Source: Candidatus Thalassarchaeaceae archaeon
GTDB taxonomy: Archaea > Thermoplasmatota > Poseidoniia > Poseidoniales > Thalassarchaeaceae
NCBI GenBank assembly: GCA_030747485.1
Contig: JASLKP010000006.1
Location: 1-64,000 of the forward strand
Direction of reading: 5' to 3'
DNA length: 64,000 bases
Within the stretch, counting starts at the first letter, position 1, and the number at the start of each line of letters is the position of its first letter. Both the position numbers and the translations under genes were made by a program. Of this stretch, positions 1 to 8,186 are shown piece after piece. Below the pieces are notes generated by a model. That model searched no databases, was not told where the DNA came from, and worked only from the letters and a program-made list of their open reading frames with translations.

Positions 1-113
1 GAATCATCTTCAAACTCAAATTCGTTATTGCAATGCGGGCAATCAAATAATCCAAAGACTTCGTCTTCTAATTCAATACCTTCCTCACAATGACGGCATT
101 GAATTTCGACCAT
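1..113 (-). CDS. Zinc-ribbon protein, partial (3' end outside window)
   Basis: The minus strand is open from an ATG at 113 to the window edge, giving 37 complete codons. The fragment has a CxxC pair (CRHC, residues 6-9), an acidic stretch, then a second CxxC pair (CPHC, about residues 25-28) and a Glu/Asp/Phe-rich continuation. Two CxxC knuckles about 15 residues apart are the signature of a small zinc ribbon. A second in-frame ATG at 128 would add five residues; neither start has a clear SD. The function cannot be told from this piece: such ribbons occur both as stand-alone proteins and as N-terminal modules of larger archaeal proteins. Confidence 0.6.
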   Translation of the reverse strand, partial: MVEIQCRHCEEGIELEDEVFGLFDCPHCNNEFEFEDD

Positions 114-162
114 GGTAGTTCCAGTCATTGCGGTTGAATAAGGGTTGAGCCGGTTTCCGATT

Positions 163-237
163 CAAAGGGGGGCCCTTTGTACTGTATACGATACATAGGG
201 TACCGTTTGAAACGCCCGCGTTTCAGAGGGGACCCCT
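163..237. repeat. Cluster of three short perfect inverted repeats
   Basis: Three perfect dyads lie in 75 bases between two minus-strand genes: 163-179 (7-bp arms, loop GGG), 209-224 (7-bp arms GAAACGC/GCGTTTC, loop CC) and 227-237 (5-bp arms AGGGG/CCCCT around one A). The last lies just downstream of the stop codon of the 243-794 gene. No T-run follows, so a classic terminator is not obvious. They could be processing signals, protein-binding dyads or the scar of an insertion edge. Confidence 0.5.
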
Positions 238-242
238 TTCAA

Positions 243-794
243 CTATGTGTGAATCTCGAGGCTATTTAGCACCGATTCCAGTGCAATATTGATGCCTGAA
301 ATTTTGTAACGGGCATATTTGTCTCCAAAAAATTCCCAATCATTCGGCATCTTAGATTTCAGGCCATTATCATTGAGAATTTTATCTTCTTCTTTGGTAA
401 TCATAACCACCTCCAAATGATAATCGAGAAAACGTTCTATCTCATCTCGAGAAAATGTAGAATTTTGCTTTTCATTAACCAGATAGGAAAAAATTGAATT
501 TAGAGGCACACTATGATCCCCCACGAGTCCCTGATTTTTTTCAATATCTCTTAATTCCCATGCATCGTCACTATATTTGTAGGTTTTTTGACTCCTTTTG
601 GGATTTTGATAAAGGTACTTGTTATTTCCACAATAATCAGTAATTGCTCTCATCATATCAGTAATTTTTGACTTCGTAAGAGAAATCGTATTTGCATCAT
701 TATGCTCAATAATCGATAGGATAACTTGCATGTATGCCTCTCTTTTGACCCCAAACCCATATGCATGTCTTCCCACCTTTATTCCTCTCGCCAT
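243..794 (-). CDS. Hypothetical protein, A+T-rich orphan
   Basis: This is a soluble 183-residue protein with no signal peptide or membrane segment. I do not firmly recognise it. A GDHxVP-type motif near residue 92 and a later stretch with ITKEE and GLKSKMP recall some HNH-like or mobile-element-associated hypothetical proteins, but I see no complete nuclease motif. The gene looks visibly more A+T-rich than its neighbours, using many AAT, AAA and ATT codons, and the repeat cluster at 163-237 flanks its 3' end. Both fit a horizontally acquired gene. The ATG at 794 has no SD, so leaderless translation is plausible. Confidence 0.6.
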   Translation of the reverse strand: MARGIKVGRHAYGFGVKREAYMQVILSIIEHNDANTISLTKSKITDMMRAITDYCGNNKYLYQNPKRSQKTYKYSDDAWELRDIEKNQGLVGDHSVPLNSIFSYLVNEKQNSTFSRDEIERFLDYHLEVVMITKEEDKILNDNGLKSKMPNDWEFFGDKYARYKISGINIALESVLNSLEIHT

Positions 795-916
795 AGTTGC
801 TCGAACAAGTGGTGATGCTCAAGCATTTCGTAATTGTAAGGGTCTATCCGAATACCCATTGAAACGGATATTGAATTTCAAAGGGCTTTCAGTGCGTCCT
901 TCGATAGGCTACCCCT

Positions 917-1537
917 TCACACACAATTCCGTGCAATGATGGCCAACGTCCCTGCCCAATCTTCACGTGGTGAGGCTCTGAACATCCGTAAGATCTCAAA
1001 GCCCGCTCCTTCAACCATATCGCGCCATTCAGATTCACTGTGCATGGCCATGCGTACACCGACTTTTTCAGACCAATCGTGGCATGCTTCATTCTCTTGA
1101 TAGTGATCTATGCCAAATGCGAAAATACCGTCATCACGTAACCATTTCGAGCGAACCGAATCAAGGAAGCCCGGAATATCGTTGAGATAGTATAGAACCT
1201 CCATAGAATGAACAAGGTCGACCGGTTGGTTGGGCACCCAAGTTTCCAAATCCGCTTCGTAGTATTCTCCAGCAGTATCTATTTCGCGTGCGCGAGCAAT
1301 CATCGATTCAGCACCATCTACACCAAACGCTGATTTGCAATCACTTCTAGATGACAGCAGCCGTACAACCCAACCGTTTCCACATCCAGCATCTACTGCA
1401 TCAAACTCGAAATTTTCATCCATCTGCTCAAATGCAGCTGCCAATATCTCCTGTACTGCTGGAGCGTGACCGCTTTCCATTCCGGCATCTTTCCCCATGT
1501 CTGCCCACTCGGAGAATACATCGGTTGGAGGTCTCAT
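917..1537 (-). CDS. SAM-dependent methyltransferase, class I (type 11-like)
   Basis: The 206-residue product has a Rossmann-fold methyltransferase core. Motif I, VDAGCGNGW, lies around residues 47-55 and forms the SAM-binding glycine loop. An acidic residue in FGVDGAESM probably binds the ribose, and DLVHSMEVLYYL matches motif IV. The reading frame stays open upstream to 1717, but that part overlaps the next gene and is rich in unlikely residues, so I place the start at the ATG at 1537, 46 bases after the stop of the upstream gene. The substrate is unknown. Small-molecule methyltransferases of this length act on quinones, lipids or metabolites. Confidence 0.75.
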   Translation of the reverse strand: MRPPTDVFSEWADMGKDAGMESGHAPAVQEILAAAFEQMDENFEFDAVDAGCGNGWVVRLLSSRSDCKSAFGVDGAESMIARAREIDTAGEYYEADLETWVPNQPVDLVHSMEVLYYLNDIPGFLDSVRSKWLRDDGIFAFGIDHYQENEACHDWSEKVGVRMAMHSESEWRDMVEGAGFEILRMFRASPREDWAGTLAIIARNCV

Positions 1538-1583
1538 GGTTGTCTGCCTGCAAAGGCACGCTATCGGGTTTCCCTTCGATTGG

Positions 1584-3323
1584 TCAAACTCGCCTTCGAA
1601 GTTTCTCCATGATTTCATCGGCCTGACCCAAGGAGGAAAGACAGCCCTCAAGTTCACCTTTCTCATGGGCATCAGCCGCAGCAGCAACTGCTTTCTCGCA
1701 GGCTGCACGCTCTCCATCTATCGCCTTGATTCCACGTGACTCCAATTTCTTCCTTAGCGCAGACCACTCATCCTGCACATAGGTTAGCAATTCATTGGCA
1801 TCTCCACTGGCAGATGCAAGTACATCCAAATCTGAGGTCATTCGATCTAACAGTGTTGCAGCGTGTGACCATGATTTTCGCTTGGAGGCTGCTTCAACTG
1901 CTGACAATCGCTCTTCCCATTCATCAGCATCTGAGCGACCCTTCCATTGCTTCTTGATGACTTTCTTTTGTCGTAATGCACGTTGGACATCACCCATCGC
2001 TTCACGCTCTTTGCGCACTTCACGAATGATACCATCTGACATCCCTCGTGCAAGGCTAAACTCTCCTGCATCGAGATGGGCTTTAGCCTGACCAAGGCGG
2101 TCTTGCCAAAGTTTGAGGTCGAGGCCCTCGGATTCTTCCATCACCATGGCCGCTTCTTCGTAAGCCTCGTCAGCACCTTCAGAGGCCTGGCCAAGATTAG
2201 AGACATGTTCTGGAATCGCCTCAGCGATTTCCAATGCCAGTAAACAATCCTCATTGGCTAGAGCCTCCTTGGCTTGTCTCAACAAATCGTGTAATTGTTC
2301 GTGTTGGCTACCCTGAAGTTCAGCAATCATCTTGCTTGACTCAGCGATTTGATTCTCAGCAGCCACCCAATTCTCGATGATGTTGATGGCGAGTTTCTTC
2401 GCGCGTCGAAACAATTGTTCTGCCTCGCGTAGACTTCCGAGATTCTGCTCTCGATCACCTTGATCCATACTCCGCTGTGGCTTCTTTGCAGTGGGTGCAA
2501 TCTCTGTAGCTTCAGCAACTACGGCTGCACACACATCGCGAATTTCACTGATGTCTTCGGCTAAAGCCAGAGTTCGTTCAACATCTTCTTCTGCCTCTTC
2601 TAGTATCTTGAAACCTAGTTCTGGGTCTTTGTAACCAACATCCGCTGCATTTCGACATAGAGAAGAGGCTTGGTCAAGACCAACGCCTTTGGCCTGTAGT
2701 TCCAAAATTCGCATTTCAAGGGCATCGAGTGTTTTGCCAAATCGCTTGCGTTCTGCTTTGTCCTCATCACCACTGAACAAATCATATCCCGAAGAGGCAA
2801 GGGCCAGAGTTAGGAATACACCCCCCAAAACCAAACTCTCATCAGCAGGTGGATTCGATAACAAAATGGCGCCACCAATTGTGAATCCTCCAAGTGTCAT
2901 GATTCCCCGGAAGCGATGTGCGACCAAACTCCCACGTAACATCTCTCTGGAGCCGTACAAACACACTCCAGCAACAATGAACATCAATCCATGTCCAATC
3001 TGAACTGAACCTGTCGTCGACAATACGTTGACACCTAGAATCGCAAATGCTGGCCAAGCGAGTGAACTACTTGCGCCCAATCTCCCGCGTGCCTGAGGAT
3101 TGGCATCTGCTAAATCCTGCAATAGTAGAGCTGCAGCAAGCAATACGCCAACGGCTCCCAATCGATCAAACAAAATCGCATCACCCTCAAGAGCGGGCCA
3201 CATGTACCAGGCAGTGGATGCAATGATGGCAAGAGCACAAATTAGGGCCAACGTAGTCACTCGTTCACGCTGATTTGCAATCTCTGCGTCAATCAACGCA
3301 GGTAGTGAATTCGATGACTCCAT
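1584..3323 (-). CDS. Membrane protein with long helical (coiled-coil) cytoplasmic region
   Basis: This 579-residue protein has two parts. The first 190 residues hold about six hydrophobic helices, beginning LALICALAIIASTAWYMW. The remaining 390 residues are highly charged, Ala/Glu/Leu/Lys-rich and helical, with repeated patterns such as EAEQLFRRAKKLA and LLRQAKEALANED that look like TPR-like or coiled-coil helices. No catalytic motif is visible and I do not recognise a family. The architecture suggests a membrane-anchored scaffold. The ATG at 3323 lies inside the 3' arm of a hairpin (3321-3337) in the predicted mRNA. It follows the surface-protein gene after 41 bases on the same strand. Confidence 0.7.
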   Translation of the reverse strand: MESSNSLPALIDAEIANQRERVTTLALICALAIIASTAWYMWPALEGDAILFDRLGAVGVLLAAALLLQDLADANPQARGRLGASSSLAWPAFAILGVNVLSTTGSVQIGHGLMFIVAGVCLYGSREMLRGSLVAHRFRGIMTLGGFTIGGAILLSNPPADESLVLGGVFLTLALASSGYDLFSGDEDKAERKRFGKTLDALEMRILELQAKGVGLDQASSLCRNAADVGYKDPELGFKILEEAEEDVERTLALAEDISEIRDVCAAVVAEATEIAPTAKKPQRSMDQGDREQNLGSLREAEQLFRRAKKLAINIIENWVAAENQIAESSKMIAELQGSQHEQLHDLLRQAKEALANEDCLLALEIAEAIPEHVSNLGQASEGADEAYEEAAMVMEESEGLDLKLWQDRLGQAKAHLDAGEFSLARGMSDGIIREVRKEREAMGDVQRALRQKKVIKKQWKGRSDADEWEERLSAVEAASKRKSWSHAATLLDRMTSDLDVLASASGDANELLTYVQDEWSALRKKLESRGIKAIDGERAACEKAVAAAADAHEKGELEGCLSSLGQADEIMEKLRRRV

Positions 3324-3337
3324 CGCCTACGGCGATG
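3321..3337. repeat. C-RTA-G triloop hairpin 1 (overlaps a start codon)
   Basis: A perfect 7-bp stem (CATCGCC/GGCGATG) encloses TAC, which reads GTA on the minus, coding strand. The ATG of the 1584-3323 gene is part of the 3' arm on the transcript, so folding would bury the start codon. It is one of eight elements of the same architecture in this window. Confidence 0.7.
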
Positions 3338-3364
3338 CTCAGCCCCTCTAAGAGTCGTCCGCCT

Positions 3365-5659
3365 TCATGCGTTCTTGTCATCCAGTTCTTGTCGACGTTG
3401 CTTTGAACCATAATACCAGAGGACTCCAAGGCCAACAATGACTGGCAGTACCAACATGAACCAAAGGAATACCGTCATTTCTGGTTCAATCATAATTCCT
3501 GAAGAATGTTCGATGACTGTGCCATCTTGAATTTCAAGTCGGATGACAACTTCACCTGAACTCCATTCTTCGACAGGAATGCGATGAGTCATGTTGGCTG
3601 GGCCATCCACTGTAGCTTCTACCCCCACGAGAGTGGCGGTACAGGTTTCCACGTAACAGAGTTGGAATTCAAATTGTCCTTGTCCAGCATTTTCGATGGT
3701 GACGTCCAATGCCCCTGAATCACCAGGTGCTCCATCTCCCACTTTGACAACATCGACAATTGAATAGAGTGGCCCCACTCGAGGCTCAACGACGAATGCT
3801 GATGAATGCGAACCAATATTTCCGGATGAATCCGTGGCATTCACGACGAGAACATGTCGTCCACTAAGCAATGCAGGCAATTGGAAATGCTCGACTTCGG
3901 CCCATGTTTGGCCAATTTCCAATGGGATTCCATTGAGGGATACCTCCCACGTAAGAGATGTGATTCCATCGATATCATCCCATGATTCTGAGAGGTCAAT
4001 TTCGACATTTTCACCACCCTCAATCGGGTGATTGAGATCACCATAATACTGCCCATTGACATTCAATGCTGGCCTTGGCATTGGAGCAGTACGATCTGTG
4101 ACTGTCACGTCCCACATCTGGATGCTAGGATTACCTGCAGCATCTGTCAAATTCAATTGAAGATGGTATGCTGTCAATGGTTTTGGTTGATGGCGATCTT
4201 CAACAGTTAGATGTTGTCCATTGACTTGAGGGCCCTGATGGAATATGTCATTCCAAGCCATACTATCTGTGGCTGTGTGAATCCAACCAAACGTCTTGTT
4301 TGATGTCCATTCAATGGCAACTGGTGAGAATGATTGGTCTGCGGCTTGAACCGCACCACTGATAATTGAACCAGATGGGATGCTGAATGCATTTTGTCCG
4401 TATTCAATGTCAATTGGAGACTCATCATCAGGATGTAGATATTGCATATTTAGAATTCGTGTAGGTGGTGTACCATCCATATACAAGTCAACTGAATAAT
4501 TGGATGTCAAGCCCTGTGAATCAGTACAGAATACAGTCAAGTTCAACCAAGTGTTTGGAGTTAAACCAAGGAACATTGGATCGATGGGGAGCATTTCTGT
4601 AGATTCATTTAGTAGAACAGATTCACCCTGTCGAAGGATGAATCGTGAGGTTGGATCAGTAATCGTATTATCGTCACAATGTGCGTACATGTAGGATGGT
4701 TGGCCCGCAGGAAGGTATGGGATTTGACGGCCAGGTGCATCGAAATAAGCGCTAGGAGCAACGTTATTTCCAAGTGCAACTGTCAAATTTCCTGTGACTG
4801 AAATATCACCTCGATGAATTGTAAAATCATCAGGTACACCTGAGATGAATTCCTCTTGCGGTGAAAATCGAATTTCAAATGGAGAGGGCAATGTGATTCG
4901 TAAATCTGTACGATCTGATAAATCTCCAGTGATGGGGATCCAAAGTAATCGAGTACTACGGCCATCTCCTTGTCCAGTGAGGTTTGATGTAACTGACCAT
5001 CCCCAACTTTCATTGAGTAATGAAGAGGGTAAAATCGGTGTGATGATTGAATTGCTGTTTACCATCTCAGTACGATCATAAATACAGCATCCAATCTCAG
5101 TGTTCTGAATCAACCAATTTGAGAATGCGGTACTATTACCATTGAATTGACTGTCAATTTGAGCCATTATTCCAAGGTGTGAATCTGGCAAATCAGGATG
5201 ACCCAAAGTGTTTGGAATACTTGTGGTAGAATTCCATGTTGCATTCATCTCAGTGACTTGTGCTATGGGCCCCAGTATATCGAAATGGGCTACACCTCCA
5301 ATCGCGAGGGGGGACTGAATGGTTGTATTCAGGAACGTGGTGACATTGAGATTGTCGTTGAAGGTGATTCGTTCAAGTTGTGGCACCCCTGATATCATGC
5401 GCACCAATGTCCAATTTCCAGATGGAAGTTGAAGATTTAGAGGTGTGCTGGAATCAACATTTGTCAGAGTACCATTCTCATCGTAGAGAATGACTGCACC
5501 AGGTGCATTGAGAGATGTCAAATTAATCATACCTGAAACAGTCGTAGAATATTCGAGATGTTGGAGACGATTATCAGTCTCTATTGCAAGTCCCACATTG
5601 GAATTGAATGGTACCATTGAGGTGAGTAACAATGCGATTACAAGCAGTGCCTTGCGCAT
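3365..5659 (-). CDS. Secreted surface protein with C-terminal membrane anchor
   Basis: The 764-residue protein starts with a Sec signal peptide (MRKALLVIALLLTSM, cleavage near residue 25). A Thr/Ser/Asn-rich extracellular region follows, with many N-x-S/T sequons and several beta-sandwich-like repeats of the Ig/cadherin kind, seen in phrases such as VTDRTAPMPRP and ATDSSGNIG. Near the C-terminus is one membrane helix (MLVLPVIVGLGVLWYY), then a short charged tail. It is probably a glycosylated cell-envelope protein facing outwards; no enzymatic motif is visible. The start is supported by a GAGGTGA ribosome site that follows the stop of the sugar-kinase gene by a few bases, so the two are probably co-translated. 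Confidence 0.75.
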   Translation of the reverse strand: MRKALLVIALLLTSMVPFNSNVGLAIETDNRLQHLEYSTTVSGMINLTSLNAPGAVILYDENGTLTNVDSSTPLNLQLPSGNWTLVRMISGVPQLERITFNDNLNVTTFLNTTIQSPLAIGGVAHFDILGPIAQVTEMNATWNSTTSIPNTLGHPDLPDSHLGIMAQIDSQFNGNSTAFSNWLIQNTEIGCCIYDRTEMVNSNSIITPILPSSLLNESWGWSVTSNLTGQGDGRSTRLLWIPITGDLSDRTDLRITLPSPFEIRFSPQEEFISGVPDDFTIHRGDISVTGNLTVALGNNVAPSAYFDAPGRQIPYLPAGQPSYMYAHCDDNTITDPTSRFILRQGESVLLNESTEMLPIDPMFLGLTPNTWLNLTVFCTDSQGLTSNYSVDLYMDGTPPTRILNMQYLHPDDESPIDIEYGQNAFSIPSGSIISGAVQAADQSFSPVAIEWTSNKTFGWIHTATDSMAWNDIFHQGPQVNGQHLTVEDRHQPKPLTAYHLQLNLTDAAGNPSIQMWDVTVTDRTAPMPRPALNVNGQYYGDLNHPIEGGENVEIDLSESWDDIDGITSLTWEVSLNGIPLEIGQTWAEVEHFQLPALLSGRHVLVVNATDSSGNIGSHSSAFVVEPRVGPLYSIVDVVKVGDGAPGDSGALDVTIENAGQGQFEFQLCYVETCTATLVGVEATVDGPANMTHRIPVEEWSSGEVVIRLEIQDGTVIEHSSGIMIEPEMTVFLWFMLVLPVIVGLGVLWYYGSKQRRQELDDKNA

Positions 5660-5668
5660 GATTTCACC

Positions 5669-6661
5669 TCACTGACGTGAACCGTCATCAAAGATGATTG
5701 TTGTCCCAGTTTTATCGATATTCAGTGGAATGATTCGATGAATGGGATCAAGTGACTGCTCAATCTTTTGGCGGACACCTGAAGGGGCATGGAAAAGGAA
5801 GAAACCCCCGCCACCAGCACCAAGCAATTTACCTCCAGTTGCACCCATCTCAATGACTGAATCATACAATGTATCGAGCGTTGCTGCAGTGATGCCATCA
5901 ACGAGATTTCGTTTGATTTCCCAAGAGGCAGCCAATAGATGACCGACAGATTCGTGATCGCCTGATTCCAAAGCATTTCGTACCATCATTGCTTGTTCTC
6001 GAAGCGTATCTAATTCAGCCCGTCGATCATCACTAGATGCGGACTGACGTGCGAGAATGTCCGTGGCTTTTCGAGTCACACCCGTATAGACAAGGAAGTA
6101 AGATTCGGAAAGTTCGGAAAGTTGAGATTCATCCATTGAAAGAGGATTGACAACGACCTCATCATCTGGCATGAATGCCAGTGAATTGGCTCCACCCAGA
6201 GCAGCGGCCCACTGGTCCTGCCGACCGATTGGTTGTCCCAATATTTCAATTTCAATCTGACAAGCCTGAGAAGCTAATTCTGCAGCTGACATCGTACGTC
6301 CAGCATAGGTGTGTAAAGCATTCAAAAGACCCACGGTGAGACTAGAAGATGAACCCAATCCGGTCCCTCTTGAGGGGATGTCGGCGATGGTTGTAATCTC
6401 GATCCCAGATGTGACTCCAGACATTCTCATCGCCTCTCGAACCAATTCGTGCTCTAAATCCTCAAAATCATCAACAATTTCCGTCCTAGAATAGCCAACA
6501 CGAATGCTGTCATCGAAGCGTTTATTGACAGTTACATGAATGTGTTTTGACAGTGCAAAAGAGGTGACTAAGCCCCCATTTTCACTTCCACGGTAGTAGG
6601 CAGGGAGATCGGTTCCACCACCACAAAATGAGACGCGAACCGGCGTGCGGCTGATAATCAT
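5669..6661 (-). CDS. GHMP-family sugar kinase (heptose 7-phosphate kinase-like)
   Basis: The 330-residue protein begins with RTPVRVSFCGGGTDLPAYY, typical of D-glycero-D-manno-heptose 7-phosphate kinases and the related sugar kinases of nucleotide-sugar pathways. The GHMP ATP-binding motif (GTGLGSSSSLTVGLL) follows around residues 100-114, and the C-terminal motif GGKLLGAGGGGFFLF is the conserved third motif. The length fits the family. It probably phosphorylates an anomeric hydroxyl of a sugar destined for surface glycans. The next gene on the same strand, nine bases away, encodes a sequon-rich surface protein. The exact sugar cannot be read from the sequence. Confidence 0.85.
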   Translation of the reverse strand: MIISRTPVRVSFCGGGTDLPAYYRGSENGGLVTSFALSKHIHVTVNKRFDDSIRVGYSRTEIVDDFEDLEHELVREAMRMSGVTSGIEITTIADIPSRGTGLGSSSSLTVGLLNALHTYAGRTMSAAELASQACQIEIEILGQPIGRQDQWAAALGGANSLAFMPDDEVVVNPLSMDESQLSELSESYFLVYTGVTRKATDILARQSASSDDRRAELDTLREQAMMVRNALESGDHESVGHLLAASWEIKRNLVDGITAATLDTLYDSVIEMGATGGKLLGAGGGGFFLFHAPSGVRQKIEQSLDPIHRIIPLNIDKTGTTIIFDDGSRQ

Positions 6662-6705
6662 CGAATGCGCCGACCCACCGTACCCTCTTCAAGACCTTCG
6701 GCTTC

Positions 6706-6722
6706 CGATTCCATAGGAATCG
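6706..6722. repeat. C-RTA-G triloop hairpin 2
   Basis: A perfect 7-bp stem (CGATTCC/GGAATCG) around the loop ATA, in the gap between the divergent sugar-kinase and pyrB genes, about 60 bases upstream of the pyrB ATG. Confidence 0.7.
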
Positions 6723-6783
6723 CCCTCTGGCACCACCCCAATGAATAAGTCCGAGAGTCGAGCGGCAGATATTGGAGAGGCAG

Positions 6784-7719
6784 ATGAACAAGGACCTCAT
6801 CACAATGGATGACCTGACAAACGAAGAGATTTCTTCCCTGCTTGATGATGCAGATCGACTCCTACCTGCAGCCCGCGGAGAAGAGTACCTGCCACTGTTG
6901 CAGGGCAAACTTCTCGCAAACATGTTTTTTGAGCCAAGTACACGTACTCGAATGTCATTTGAAACTGCAATGAAGAGACTTGGTGGTGATGTTGTCAATC
7001 TAGGTGATGTCAAGTCTAGCAGTGCGGTCAAAGGTGAGACATTGTACGATACAATGCGAATGGTAGATGGATACTGTGACATTGCTGCATTACGCCACCC
7101 GAGACAGGGAGCAGCACAATACGCAGGTGATGCTTGTTCAATTTCCATCATGAACGGAGGAGATGGGGCAGGACACCACCCCACTCAGACTCTACTCGAC
7201 CTATTCACAATCCGTCAGGCGTTTGGACGTCTCGATGGACTCAAGGTCGCAATGGTAGGCGATTTACGGTATGGTCGCACAGTACACAGTTTGTCTCATG
7301 CTTTGGCTAGGTTCGATTGCGAACTCACTTTCATCTCACCTTCACAACTTTCGATGCCTGAGGAAATAATCGAAGACCTAACAGCCAATGGGGCCAAAAT
7401 CACAGTGACTGAAGATTTGTTGGGTGCAATACCCGACGCTGATGTCATTTACATGACTCGAATTCAAAAAGAACGATTCCCTGATGAGGATGAATACACC
7501 AAGGTTGCAGGGATCTACAAGTTATCTGCTGATGATTTGGCAGGCGCCAAAGGTGAGATGATTATCCTGCATCCACTCCCTAGAGTCGATGAAATTCATC
7601 CTGATGTCGATGTAACTAGACACGCCCGCTATTTCGAACAAGCATTCAATGGCGTCGTCGCTCGAATGGCCCTGATGTGCAAACTCCTAGGTGTAGGAAT
7701 TCCAGGAGGTGACGATTAA
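6784..7719 (+). CDS. pyrB: Aspartate carbamoyltransferase, catalytic chain
   Basis: This enzyme condenses carbamoyl phosphate and aspartate to N-carbamoylaspartate, the first committed step of UMP synthesis. The 311-residue product has the carbamoyl-phosphate loop FFEPSTRTR (STRTR at about residues 52-56), the conserved Ser/Lys loop near residue 82, GHHPTQTLLDL in the middle and HPLPRVDEI late in the chain. These are all family signatures, and the length is typical. I start it at the ATG at 6784, not the TTG at 6772, because GGAGAGG sits three bases before it. Its stop codon overlaps the pyrI start by one base, as expected for subunits made together. Confidence 0.97.
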   Translation: MNKDLITMDDLTNEEISSLLDDADRLLPAARGEEYLPLLQGKLLANMFFEPSTRTRMSFETAMKRLGGDVVNLGDVKSSSAVKGETLYDTMRMVDGYCDIAALRHPRQGAAQYAGDACSISIMNGGDGAGHHPTQTLLDLFTIRQAFGRLDGLKVAMVGDLRYGRTVHSLSHALARFDCELTFISPSQLSMPEEIIEDLTANGAKITVTEDLLGAIPDADVIYMTRIQKERFPDEDEYTKVAGIYKLSADDLAGAKGEMIILHPLPRVDEIHPDVDVTRHARYFEQAFNGVVARMALMCKLLGVGIPGGDD

Positions 7720-8186
7720 TGTCTGAGATGCGACGTGTTACTGCAATCAACAATGGTACTGTAATTGATCACATCCCGGCAGGGGGAGCGATGAATGTGA
7801 TCCAAATGCTAGGACTTGATGGTGGTCGTTCAAGTCCAATCAGCCTCGTCATGAATGTTCCATCATCCAAGCATGGAAGGAAGGACATCATCAAAGTTGA
7901 AGATCGTGAACTGACACAAGATGAATTGGATCGCCTAGCATTGATTGCACCAAACGCGAGTGTTGCCATCATTCGCTCATATGCTGTCGCTGAGAAGAGA
8001 GAAGTATCACTCGGTGAAGAATTGGTAAACATTGCTCGTTGTACCTTTTCCAATTGTATTACTGTCAACCATCGAGAACCTCAAGACCATCGACTCAAAG
8101 TCGTCTCTGCAAATCCCCTTGAAGTTCGATGTCGATACTGTGGTCGGCCACAGGACATGGATGCTCTTGTGGAAAACTTGCTTTGA
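7719..8186 (+). CDS. pyrI: Aspartate carbamoyltransferase, regulatory chain
   Basis: The 155-residue regulatory subunit has an N-terminal allosteric domain (about residues 1-100) and a C-terminal zinc domain. The four zinc-binding cysteines are visible at about positions 108, 113, 138 and 141. It is expected to assemble with PyrB into the dodecameric enzyme and bind nucleotide effectors. The ATG shares its A with the pyrB stop (TAATG), so it is translationally coupled. Its TGA abuts the stop of the convergent thiolation gene with no base between, forming TGATCA. Confidence 0.96.
   Translation: MSEMRRVTAINNGTVIDHIPAGGAMNVIQMLGLDGGRSSPISLVMNVPSSKHGRKDIIKVEDRELTQDELDRLALIAPNASVAIIRSYAVAEKREVSLGEELVNIARCTFSNCITVNHREPQDHRLKVVSANPLEVRCRYCGRPQDMDALVENLL

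Noticed and set aside
6582-7184. Minus-strand frame overlapping the start of pyrB
   Set aside because: Lies antisense to conserved pyrB and overlaps the kinase gene; no recognisable protein.
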